From contig NZ_AP028056.1 of NCBI RefSeq assembly GCF_030297015.1, positions 692,939 to 756,938 of the forward strand: DNA of 64,000 nt. Reading direction: 5' to 3'. The stretch is from Brooklawnia propionicigenes. Lineage in GTDB: Bacteria; Actinomycetota; Actinomycetes; Propionibacteriales; Propionibacteriaceae. Positions within the stretch are counted from its first letter, which is position 1, and every line of letters begins with the position of its first letter. The position numbers were made by a program, and so were the translations under genes. The notes under the pieces were generated by a model, which searched no databases, had not been told where the DNA came from, and was given only the letters and a program-made list of their open reading frames with translations. Shown one piece after another: positions 30,001 to 37,870 of the stretch.

Positions 30001-30703
30001 TCCTGGCGGACGTCCGTGCTCCCCGCGCAGGCGGGGATGATCCCTGGGGCCAACGCGACCTGGTCGCCCGGCTCACGTGCTCCCCGCGCAGGCGATGTCC
30101 CGACCGCCCTCACCCGCGTCGGCCAGGTGCTCCCCGCGCAGGCGGGGATGATCCGGTCGACACGGCTTGGCCGTGGTAGAGCGCGTTGTGCTCCCCGCGC
30201 AGGCGGGGATGATCCGGCAAGTGCTGGACGGCGGTGAGGAAGCGCAGGGTGCTCCCCGCGCAGGCGGGGATGATCCGGGTGTTGCGGACCGGGTTTGAGT
30301 GATCATGCTGTGCTCCCCGCGCAGGCGGGGATGATCCGGCGGGCACCGCGTTCGGACGACTGAAGACATTGTGCTCCCCGCGCAGGCGGGGATGATCCGG
30401 GCACCGCTTTCGGCCTGGGCGACGCCGCAAAGTGCTCCCCGCGCAGGCGGCGATGATCCCTCCGCCCGGATCGTGCGGTGCATCGCCTCAGCGTGCTCCC
30501 CGCGCAGGCGGGGATGATCCTTACTGAGGACGGCGGACTGCTCGACCGCGGTCGTGCTCCCCGCGCAGGCGGGGATGATCCGCACCTTTTAGGCGGTCGA
30601 TCATGAGCTGCGCCGTGCTCCCCGCGCAGGGCGGGGATGATCCGGTTGGCCGCTGCTGGAAGCTGAGCCGCCTTCGGTGCTCCCCGCGCAGGCGGGATGA
30701 TCC
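21031..30703 (+). CRISPR. Type I-E CRISPR array, leader-proximal part (159 repeats)
   Basis: The repeat is 28 nt, beginning GTGCTCCCCGCG and ending GGCGGGGATGATCC, with a CCCCGC/GCGGGG stem. The usual unit is 61 bp (33-nt spacer). By following the repeat position line by line I count 147 repeats up to 29944, with seven 34-nt spacers. Twelve more follow at irregular spacing up to 30677. Altered copies: 24022 (one stem change), 30077 (truncated), 30432 (one change), 30615 (29 nt), 30677 (27 nt). One spacer is 43 nt (29972-30014). Almost all repeats are identical. Open reading frames across the array with recurrent PPARGA or IPACAGST are translations of the repeat, not genes. Confidence 0.98.
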
Positions 30704-30744
30704 GAGTGAGGGCGTGGAGTGTTCCCGATAAAGTGGATAGCTGT

Positions 30745-31629
30745 TTAGGCTGCGAGTTCAAGTATGTTTCTGTAGCCTAGCTCATATTCTTGCGGTGTCA
30801 AGTATCCGAGCGTTGAATGGCGACGAGTCTGGTTGTAGTATTCCTCAATCCAAGAAAACGTGTACTTCTTCAGAGTCTTGAGATCTGGCCAAGGCCGGGT
30901 ATGGATGAGTTCCTTCTTGTAGGTCGCGAAGAACGATTCCGCGACGGCGTTATCGTAACAAATCCCGGTACGGCCCAATGATCGACGAATCTTGTGTTTC
31001 CGACAGTACTTAGCAAAATCCGTCGACGTATACTGCGTCCCACGGTCCGAATGAAAAATCACGCGTGTCCGAGGCCGACGATGAACCCGAGCCATATCCA
31101 AAGCATCAGTGACCAACGAGGTACGCATATGGTCATCGACAGCCCAACCCACCACCTTCCTGGAATACAGGTCGATCACCGTCGCCAGATAAGCCCAACC
31201 ATTCCACGTCTTCACATACGTGATATCACCACACCACTTCTCGTTCGGCCCCGACGCCTCGAACCTTCGACCGATCAGGTCCGGGGCCGGCACCGGATGC
31301 TCGCCAGCCACCGTGGTTCGCCGCCACGCCGCGGGATGACGGCCCTGGACACCCAGCGCCCGCATCAACCGCCACACCCGCTTGCGCGACACCCGGTGCC
31401 CGCCAGCAGCGAGCTCGGCATGAATGCGTCGGACCCCAGGCCGGCCCGGGCTGCTGGCATAAAAATGGCGAATCAATCCCATCAGCAGATCGTCTTGGTC
31501 GTGCCTGACCGAAACCCGATGACTCCGCCACTTGTAATAGCCCGAGGTCGACACCTGGAGTTCCCGACACATGAACACCACCGGATAAACACCCTGATCA
31601 GCCCAGTCCGCGATCGCAGCAAACTTCAC
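30745..31629 (-). CDS. IS3-family transposase OrfB (DDE integrase domain)
   Basis: Catalytic part of the transposase, 294 residues. An N-terminal HTH_21-like region (YYKWRSHR ... LMGLIRHFYASSPGRPGVRRIHAEL) is followed by the rve core. The DDE residues lie in CGDITYVKTW, FHSDRGTQYTS and NAVAESFFATYKKE. The GTG start overlaps the orfA stop by 4 nt. As in other IS3 elements it is probably made mainly as an OrfAB fusion by -1 frameshifting at the A7 run on the minus strand (31659-31665); the -1 frame is open from there into orfB. The gene appears intact. Confidence 0.93.
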   Translation of the reverse strand: MKFAAIADWADQGVYPVVFMCRELQVSTSGYYKWRSHRVSVRHDQDDLLMGLIRHFYASSPGRPGVRRIHAELAAGGHRVSRKRVWRLMRALGVQGRHPAAWRRTTVAGEHPVPAPDLIGRRFEASGPNEKWCGDITYVKTWNGWAYLATVIDLYSRKVVGWAVDDHMRTSLVTDALDMARVHRRPRTRVIFHSDRGTQYTSTDFAKYCRKHKIRRSLGRTGICYDNAVAESFFATYKKELIHTRPWPDLKTLKKYTFSWIEEYYNQTRRHSTLGYLTPQEYELGYRNILELAA

Positions 31630-31946
31630 TGCTGGTCTTTCGCGAACCAGGTCGCCACTTTTTTTGCGAAACTGGCCTGCATCTGGAGATGAGCGTTTTC
31701 GTCCAGCAGCCTCTGGTAATCCGCGCGGAGCTGTTCGAGCTCGGCCCGTTCCGAGCGTGTCAAAGACTCGTCCGGGTCACGCTGCTCATCGCGCAAGTCT
31801 CGTTCTTTCTTCACCCATTTCCCTAACGTCTTCTCGAGGACGCCGATATTCCGTGCCGCCTCAGCGATCGACCGCCCATCATCCAACACCAACGCCACCG
31901 CGTTAGCTTTGTACTCCGCCGTGAAATGCCTCCGCGTAGATCCCAT
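31626..31946 (-). CDS. IS3-family OrfA (helix-turn-helix protein)
   Basis: DNA-binding N-terminal component of the transposase, 106 residues. RRHFTAEYKANAVALVLDDG and RSIAEAARNIGV form the HTH, and a heptad-rich leucine zipper follows (SERAELEQLRADYQRLLDEN). The segment FAKKVATWF is encoded over the seven-A slippery run where -1 frameshifting into orfB is expected. Confidence 0.92.
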   Translation of the reverse strand: MGSTRRHFTAEYKANAVALVLDDGRSIAEAARNIGVLEKTLGKWVKKERDLRDEQRDPDESLTRSERAELEQLRADYQRLLDENAHLQMQASFAKKVATWFAKDQQ

Positions 31947-32040
31947 AATCAGCTCCCCTTCACCCTATCGGGAACCGCAAACCTCACCAGTGTCCACCAA
32001 ACCGGGAACGGTCCAGCGGTCTCCGGGATATGGTTCAGAT

Positions 32041-32243
32041 GTGTTCCCCGCGCAGGCGGGGATGATCCGTAGTGGCGTCGGGGTTCGAGGCTGGCGTCGG
32101 CGTGCTCCCCGCGCGGGCGGGGATGATCCACCCTCGGCGATCCGATGGGCACCCTGGCGACCGTGCTCCCCGCGCAGGCGGGGATGATCCCAGGCCGGCG
32201 AGTACGGACAGCGTGAAGTTCCGTGCTCCCCGCGCCAGCGGGG
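32041..32243 (+). CRISPR. CRISPR array, leader-distal remnant (4 repeats)
   Basis: Repeats start at 32041 (one C to T change), 32102 (one A to G change), 32163 (consensus) and 32223. The last one is only 21 nt long, with a CCAG instead of CAGG loop, and diverges after the stem. Spacers are 33, 33 and 32 nt. The decayed last repeat marks the trailer end. It stops 7 bp before the stop codon of the convergent dehydratase gene. The four repeats were separated from the main array by the IS3 element. Confidence 0.95.
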
Positions 32244-32250
32244 GGCCGCG

Positions 32251-33342
32251 TCAGATGCGATGAGGTTCGAGCAGATCGAAGTCGAAGTCAATGCCATGAC
32301 CAGGACGATCCGGAGCCGTGACAAAGCCATCGCCGATCGGCATCGCCTCATCCATGTAGTCACCCATGGCGAACCCGTGCGCCTCCATGTAGGTGCGAGT
32401 GGGTGCGGCGGCCAGCGAATGAACGGTCAAGTCATGGACGCCGTGGCTTGTCAGGGGTAGGTTGTGAGCCTCGGCGATGGCCGCGATCTTGTTGAACACC
32501 GTGTAGCCGCCGACGTTACAGACGTCAGGTTCCACGAAAGTGACGGCACCCATGCTGATCGCGCGAGAGAACTCATAAACGGTGTGCCAGTTCTCGCCAG
32601 CCGCGATCGGGATGCCGCCGTCGCGGACCACCCGCGCCTGCCCCTCGAAGTCATCCGGAATGACGGGTTCTTCCAGCCACAGCAGATCGAAGGGCTGCAA
32701 AGAGCGGGCCATCTTGATGGCCTTGTCAGCGCTCCACCTCATGTTGGCATCGGCCATCAGTGGGAAGGTGTCGCCAAGATGCTCCCTCATGGCCTCGACT
32801 CGCGCGACGTCCTCGCGTGAGTCGGGCCGGCCGACCTTCATCTTGATGGCCCGGAAACCCTCGGACTGGAAACGATCCGACTGAGCCAACAACTCCTCAG
32901 TGGACAGTCCCAAATCGATACCACCTGCATAAATCGGGACGACCGGATCGTAGCCGCCGAAAATCTTCCACAGCGGCTGACTTGCCCGTCGGCCGAACAG
33001 ATCCCACAACGCGATGTCGACCGCCGAGATCGCGGACGTCACTGGGCCGCCGCGGCCGGCATAATGCAGACACCACCACATCCTTTGCCACAAGAACTCG
33101 ATCCGGTCGGCGTCCTCCCCGACCAGCACGTCGCGCAAGTACCGGTCGATCAGCGCCCAGATGCCCGCACCGCCAGCGCGCACACCATAGGTGTACCCGA
33201 GTCCTTGGGCACCGTCGCTGTCTATTATCCGCACTGTGATGAGCTCGAAGTCGCTCATGTCGCCGTGGGTGCTGTCCTTCATGGTGTGGCTGAGGGGCAC
33301 CTTGTACAAGCCCACGTCCACCTGTTCTATCCGCACAGTCAT
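32251..33342 (-). CDS. Enolase-superfamily dehydratase (mandelate racemase subgroup)
   Basis: A (beta/alpha)7-barrel enzyme that abstracts a proton next to a carboxylate, probably an acid-sugar dehydratase. From the ATG at 33342 it is 363 residues; a TTG at 33366 would add eight. Visible catalytic elements are K-x-K (AIKMKVG), three metal ligands (MADANMRW, LWLEEPV, AAGENW) and the His of SHGVHDL. KxK plus His places it in the mandelate racemase subgroup, reminiscent of talarate/galactarate dehydratases. No sugar-acid transporter is adjacent, so the substrate stays open. A possible control region lies at 33367-33515. Confidence 0.82.
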   Translation of the reverse strand: MTVRIEQVDVGLYKVPLSHTMKDSTHGDMSDFELITVRIIDSDGAQGLGYTYGVRAGGAGIWALIDRYLRDVLVGEDADRIEFLWQRMWWCLHYAGRGGPVTSAISAVDIALWDLFGRRASQPLWKIFGGYDPVVPIYAGGIDLGLSTEELLAQSDRFQSEGFRAIKMKVGRPDSREDVARVEAMREHLGDTFPLMADANMRWSADKAIKMARSLQPFDLLWLEEPVIPDDFEGQARVVRDGGIPIAAGENWHTVYEFSRAISMGAVTFVEPDVCNVGGYTVFNKIAAIAEAHNLPLTSHGVHDLTVHSLAAAPTRTYMEAHGFAMGDYMDEAMPIGDGFVTAPDRPGHGIDFDFDLLEPHRI

Positions 33343-33515
33343 GCTCCATCGCAGCTTGCCGACCAACCGGGGATACCGGTCTTCTGAAGAGTGTTGCGTG
33401 TCCTATTGAGTTGTCCAGACCTGGCCATGAGCCAATTCGCCATATCGGCGTCTGGCGCGGCGGGCATATTGGACATCTGATGTATCCAGCATGCTCATGC
33501 GGCGGTCGAGATGCG

Positions 33516-34439
33516 CTAGCTGCTCACCAGCACCGGCTCGGCCTCCACACTCCCCTGCCGACTGTGATGCAAGGCGTCAATGATGAAGATCAGCACCGCC
33601 ACCCAGATGATCCCGAAGCCGAGCCACCGGGCGGGCGGCATCTGCTCGCCGATGATCAGCCAACCGGTCAAGAACTGCAGAATCGGCGCCACGTACTGCA
33701 GAATCCCCATCGTGCTCAGCGGAACCCGCACGGACGCCGACGCGAACAGCAGCAAGGGAATCGCCGTGACCGGCCCGGCCAGAGCCACCAGCAGCGCGTA
33801 ACCATCCAGGTGGACGGTGTTCAGCCCGCCAACGCCGAGCCAGATCAAGTAGCCGAGCGCGAACGGTGTCGCCGCGCTGGTCTCGATGGCTAGCCCCGGC
33901 AGCGCTGGCACGCCCGCTCCCACCTGCTTTTTCATCAGGCCGTATAGGGCGAACGACGTCGCCAGCCCCAACGCAACCCACGGCACATTCCCGTAGCCGA
34001 CGATGAGCACGATCACCGCCACCGTGCTCACACCGAACGCGACCCATTGCGCCCGGCGCATCCTCTCGCCGAGCACGATGACGCCCAGTGCCGCGCTCAT
34101 CAACGGGTTGATGAAGTAGCCGAGCGATGCATCGATGGCGTGCCCGTTGTTGACGCCCCAGACATACAGCGTCCAGTTCGCCGAAACCAGCAGACCCGCC
34201 CCGGCCAGCACGACAACAGCGCGCCGGTTCGCCAGCACGTACTTCACCCCGCGCCAGTGCCGGGTCACGGTGATCGCCAGCACGCAGAACACCAGCGAAC
34301 AGACGATGCGGTACGCGACGATCTCGAAGGCGCTGGAGCGCGACAGCAGGCGGAAGTAGAGCGGAAACAGCCCCCACAGAAAGTACGAGCCGAAGCCGAA
34401 CAGCAGCCCTCGCCGGTCTATATCCTGTCGTTTCGCCAC
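33516..34439 (-). CDS. rarD: RarD/EamA family transporter
   Basis: Inner-membrane protein of the drug/metabolite transporter superfamily, about 307 residues with ten hydrophobic segments in two EamA halves. RRGLLFGFGSYFLWGLFPLYF matches the RarD N-terminus (named for chloramphenicol sensitivity in Pseudomonas; the physiological substrate is unknown). The GTG near 34439 was chosen because it aligns with the family start; an ATG at 34478 is possible, and neither has a clear ribosome binding site. Confidence 0.85.
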   Translation of the reverse strand: MAKRQDIDRRGLLFGFGSYFLWGLFPLYFRLLSRSSAFEIVAYRIVCSLVFCVLAITVTRHWRGVKYVLANRRAVVVLAGAGLLVSANWTLYVWGVNNGHAIDASLGYFINPLMSAALGVIVLGERMRRAQWVAFGVSTVAVIVLIVGYGNVPWVALGLATSFALYGLMKKQVGAGVPALPGLAIETSAATPFALGYLIWLGVGGLNTVHLDGYALLVALAGPVTAIPLLLFASASVRVPLSTMGILQYVAPILQFLTGWLIIGEQMPPARWLGFGIIWVAVLIFIIDALHHSRQGSVEAEPVLVSS

Positions 34440-34532
34440 GGGAGTGATTCTTTCATGCCGACCCTGCAGGTTGGGCATCGTCCACCCCACTTGTTTTCTG
34501 CGCCGGTCCGCTCACGCCATCGGAAACCACAA

Positions 34533-34564
34533 AGGTGGGGCCGCCCCAACGGGCGACCCCACCT
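34533..34564 (-). terminator. Terminator after transketolase
   Basis: Inverted repeat with outer arms AGGTGGGG/CCCCACCT and inner CGCCC/GGGCG around a short CAAC loop, 34 nt downstream of the tkt stop on the minus strand. It lies in the gap between tkt and rarD. Confidence 0.8.
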
Positions 34565-34597
34565 CTGCCGTGTTTCACAGACAATCAGAACCGCGGA

Positions 34598-36661
34598 TCA
34601 GGCCTCCAGCGACTCCTTGGCCGCGGCGACGACCGCGTCCGAGGTCAGGCCGAACTCCTTGAACAACACGGTGCCCTTGCCGGACGCGCCGTAGTGCTCG
34701 ATCGAGACCGAGCGTCCCTTGCAGCCGACGTACTTGGCCCAGCCCTGCGCGATGCCCGCCTCGACGCTCACGCGGGCGGTGACCTCGGGGGGCAACACCT
34801 CGTTGCGGTAGGCCTCCGGCTGCGCGTCGAACCACTCCTGGCACGGCATCGACACCACACGGGTCGGCACGCCTTCGGCCTCCAGCGCCGTCTGGGCGTC
34901 CAGGGCGACCTCAACCTCCGACCCGGTGCCGATCAGGATGACCTGCGGCGCAGCGCTGGCCTCCTTGAGCACGTACGCGCCCTTGGCCAGACCCTCCGCC
35001 GACGCGAACTCGCCGCTGGTGCGATCGACCACCCGAGTGTTCTGGCGGGTCAGGATCAGCCCGGCCGGCTGATCGGTCAGCTTGAGGATCTCGCGCCACG
35101 CAATCGCGGTCTCGTTCGCGTCGGACGGACGCACGATCGCCAGCCCGGGAATCGCCCGGTAGGCGGCCAAATGCTCGATCGGCTGATGGGTCGGGCCGTC
35201 CTCCCCCACACCGATCGAGTCGTGGGTCCACACGAAGATGCTCGGAACGTGTGAGAGCGCGGCCAGCCGCACCGGCGGACGCATGTAGTCAGCGAAGACG
35301 AAGAAGGTGCCGCCGTAGGCCCGGCTCAGGCCGCTCACATTGATGCCGTTGACGATGCCGCCCATGCCATGCTCGCGGACGCCGAAGTGCAGCGTGCGTC
35401 CGTACGGGCCGCCCGGCCATTCGTCGGTCGTCCGGTCGGCGGGCAGGAAGCTCGGCTCGCCCTTCATCGTGGTGTTGTTCGAGCCGGCCAGGTCGGCCGA
35501 CCCGCCCCACAGCTCCGGCACCTGGGAGGCCAGCGCGCTCAGCACATCCGCCGACGCCGCCCTGGTGGCCTTCGAACCGGCCTCGAAGACCGGCAGGGTC
35601 AGATCGTCCGGCAGCTTCTTGGCCAGCACCCGATCCAGCAGCTTCACGCCCTCGGGGTTGGCCTGCTGCCACGCCGCGAACTCCTCGTCCCAGGCGGCAC
35701 GCAGTGCCTTGCCCCGCTCAGCAAGCTGAGTGCGGGTGTAGTCGACGACCGAGTCCTCGATCGCGAACGGCTCATCGGTGAATCCGAGCACCTTCTTGAG
35801 GGCGGTAATCTCGGGGGCGCCGAGCGCCGCGCCATGCACCTTCTCCGAGCCCTGCATGTTCGGCAGCGGCCAGCCGATGATGGTCTTCAGATGAATCAGC
35901 GTCGGCTTGTTGGTCACCTGCTGAGCCGCGATAAGGGCGTCGTAGAGCGCCTCGATGTCCTCGGCGTACTTCGTGCCGCCGTGGGTCCAGTCGATGGTGT
36001 GCACGTCCCAGCCGTAGGCCTCGTAGCGCTTCGACACGTCCTCGCCGAAAGCGATCTTGGTGTCGCCCTCGATCGTGATGCGGTTGTCGTCGTAGATGAC
36101 GATCAGGTTGCCGAGTTCTTGCGTCCCCGCCAACGAAGCGGCCTCGGCCTGCACGCCCTCTTGCATGCAGCCGTCGCCAAGAATCGAGTAGACGAAGTAG
36201 TCGAAAGGAGTCTCGCCCTCAGCACCGGGAGCGTAGATGCCGCGCTGGCGACGGGCCGCCATGGCCATGCCGACAGCGTTGCTGATCCCGGCGCCCAGCG
36301 GGCCGGTGGTGGTCTCCACGAACTTGGTGTGCCCGTACTCGGGATGCCCGGGGGTACGCGAGCCGAAGGTGCGCAGCGACTCGATGTCCTCCAGTTCGAG
36401 GTCGAGCCCGCCAAGGTACAGCTGCGAGTACTGCAGGATCGAGGCGTGCCCTGCCGAAAGGACGAAACGGTCGCGTCCGATCCACTTGTCGTCGGTCGGA
36501 TCGGTCTTCATGACCTTCTGGTACAGCAGGTAGGCGACCGGTGCGAGCGAGATCGCAGTACCCGGGTGGCCATTGCCGACCTTCTGCACGGCGTCCGCGG
36601 CCAGTACGCGCGCAGTGTCGACCGCCCGGCGGTCTTCGTCGGTCCAGGTGAAATTGCTCAC
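34598..36661 (-). CDS. tkt: Transketolase
   Basis: Thiamine-diphosphate enzyme of the non-oxidative pentose phosphate pathway that moves two-carbon units between sugar phosphates. It is 687 residues. The ThDP motif GDGCMQEG...NLIVIYDDN, the N-terminal GNGHPGTAISLAP and the C-terminal VWTHDSIGVGEDGPTHQP are all intact. GTG at 36661 (VSNFTWTDEDRR) with AAAGGA upstream was chosen; the frame stays open further upstream, but without start signals. Confidence 0.97.
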   Translation of the reverse strand: MSNFTWTDEDRRAVDTARVLAADAVQKVGNGHPGTAISLAPVAYLLYQKVMKTDPTDDKWIGRDRFVLSAGHASILQYSQLYLGGLDLELEDIESLRTFGSRTPGHPEYGHTKFVETTTGPLGAGISNAVGMAMAARRQRGIYAPGAEGETPFDYFVYSILGDGCMQEGVQAEAASLAGTQELGNLIVIYDDNRITIEGDTKIAFGEDVSKRYEAYGWDVHTIDWTHGGTKYAEDIEALYDALIAAQQVTNKPTLIHLKTIIGWPLPNMQGSEKVHGAALGAPEITALKKVLGFTDEPFAIEDSVVDYTRTQLAERGKALRAAWDEEFAAWQQANPEGVKLLDRVLAKKLPDDLTLPVFEAGSKATRAASADVLSALASQVPELWGGSADLAGSNNTTMKGEPSFLPADRTTDEWPGGPYGRTLHFGVREHGMGGIVNGINVSGLSRAYGGTFFVFADYMRPPVRLAALSHVPSIFVWTHDSIGVGEDGPTHQPIEHLAAYRAIPGLAIVRPSDANETAIAWREILKLTDQPAGLILTRQNTRVVDRTSGEFASAEGLAKGAYVLKEASAAPQVILIGTGSEVEVALDAQTALEAEGVPTRVVSMPCQEWFDAQPEAYRNEVLPPEVTARVSVEAGIAQGWAKYVGCKGRSVSIEHYGASGKGTVLFKEFGLTSDAVVAAAKESLEA

Positions 36662-36755
36662 AGTGTGTCCTTTGCAGTCAGATACGCTCAGCGTCTTGCC
36701 ATAAGCGCGGAGAATCCATGTCACAGCCTAACGCCCGGCGCCCTACAATGGCCGA

Positions 36756-37253
36756 ATGCCGGTTGCCATCCGCAATGCCCGCCCCGCCGATATGGCAGTG
36801 GTGAATGCGATCTACAACGCTCAGGGCATCGACACCACAGCCAGCTACGGCTACGAGCCGCTCGGCGAGGCCTACTGGCTCGGCTGGCTCGACGATCAGT
36901 ATGCCGCCGGGCGGCCCTGCCTGGTGGCCGAAATCGACGGCCAGGTCGTGGGCTTCGCCTACTACGCACCGTTCCGCGGCAAGCAGGGATGGGCGCTCAC
37001 CGTCGAGAACTCGGTCTATGTGGACGCGCGGATGCAAGGCGGCGGCGTCGGGCGTGCGCTGATGGCTGCGCTGATCCAGCAGGCACGCGCCGATGGCAGG
37101 CATGTCATGGTCGCCTGCATCGACGCCGCGAATCAGATCTCCCAGGATTTCCATGCCCGTCTCGGATTCGAGTTGATGGGCGTGCTGCCCGGAGGCGGAC
37201 GCAAATTCGGCCGCTGGCTGAATGCCGCTTTCTGGATCAAGCAGCTGGATTGA
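36756..37253 (+). CDS. GNAT family N-acetyltransferase (phosphinothricin acetyltransferase-like)
   Basis: A 165-residue acetyl-CoA-dependent N-acetyltransferase. The CoA pyrophosphate loop is seen in VDARMQGGGVGRALM (Q/R-x-x-G-x-G/A). ENSVYVD and the C-terminal FHARLGFELMGVLPGGGRKFGRW resemble the Pat/YncA (MnaT) subgroup, which acetylates methionine derivatives or phosphinothricin-like compounds. Transcribed divergently from tkt with about 95 bp between the starts. The substrate is unknown. Confidence 0.85.
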   Translation: MPVAIRNARPADMAVVNAIYNAQGIDTTASYGYEPLGEAYWLGWLDDQYAAGRPCLVAEIDGQVVGFAYYAPFRGKQGWALTVENSVYVDARMQGGGVGRALMAALIQQARADGRHVMVACIDAANQISQDFHARLGFELMGVLPGGGRKFGRWLNAAFWIKQLD

Positions 37254-37324
37254 TTCCCCGACAATCGCGTTACAACCGGCCGAACGGACCGGGCAATCCC
37301 GAAGGCACTGGCTACTATGTGCCC

Positions 37325-37834
37325 ATGACGACGGCCTACCATGCGGACTCCAGCCAGCTCGAAGACAAGGAAATCCTCACCTGGGAGGGCTTCGGTGAAG
37401 GCACCAGACAACTCGCCCAGCGGATCACCGACTCGGGCTTCGAGCCGGAGGTCATCATCGCGGTGGCCCGCGGCGGGATGATCCCGGCCGGCGCCCTCAC
37501 CTACGCTCTGGGCGTCAAACTCACCGATGCCATCAACGTCGAGTTCTACACCGATGTCGCTGAGACCCTGCCGGACCCGATCCTGCTGGCCCCGATGCTC
37601 GACACGGACTCGATTCGTGGCCGCAAGCTCCTGTTGGTGGACGACGTCGTCGATTCCGGACGCACCCTCGCGCTCGTGCTGAAACTGCTGCGCGGGTTCG
37701 GCGCCGATGTGCGCAGCGCAGTCATCTACTCCAAGCCGACCACCATCGTCCAGCCCGACTTCGTCTGGAAGCACACCGACAACTGGATCGTCTTCCCGTG
37801 GTCGGCGCAACCCCCGGTTAACCCAGCCGCCTGA
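37325..37834 (+). CDS. Phosphoribosyltransferase (xanthine-guanine type)
   Basis: A 169-residue PRTase of the XGPRT-like group (COG2236). The PRPP-binding signature LLLVDDVVDSGRT is intact, and AVARGGMIPAGALTYALG forms the PPi loop. Such proteins salvage guanine, xanthine or hypoxanthine. The ATG at 37325 is 71 bp after the acetyltransferase; a longer open frame upstream belongs to other reading frames. Confidence 0.88.
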   Translation: MTTAYHADSSQLEDKEILTWEGFGEGTRQLAQRITDSGFEPEVIIAVARGGMIPAGALTYALGVKLTDAINVEFYTDVAETLPDPILLAPMLDTDSIRGRKLLLVDDVVDSGRTLALVLKLLRGFGADVRSAVIYSKPTTIVQPDFVWKHTDNWIVFPWSAQPPVNPAA

Positions 37835-37870
37835 CCAACGCTCTGGCCCACCTCGGGCTGCCGCCAGCCC

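Larger units (their letters stand above)
30721..32009 (-). mobile_element. IS3-family insertion sequence inside the CRISPR array
   Basis: About 1.29 kb. The ends are imperfect inverted repeats: both begin GTTCCCG and share GTGGA at positions 13-17 (left end at 30721, right end read inward from 32009). The left end lies 17 nt after repeat 159 and the right end 31 nt before repeat 160. It carries overlapping orfA and orfB. I see no convincing 3-5 bp target duplication, and the two flanking spacer fragments add up to more than one spacer, so the insertion was followed by rearrangement or is not a simple event. The exact ends are uncertain by a few bases. Confidence 0.85.

Noticed and set aside
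31966-31975. TATCGGGAAC as the right end of the IS3 element
   Set aside because: It resembles the left terminal repeat, but the outer copy ending at 32009 shares both GTTCCCG and the GTGGA block and fits better; the inner copy is probably internal.
35369-37834. 821-codon plus-strand frame opposite tkt and running into the phosphoribosyltransferase
   Set aside because: Only the last 169 codons (from 37325) are a real gene; the rest is antisense to tkt or out of frame with the acetyltransferase.
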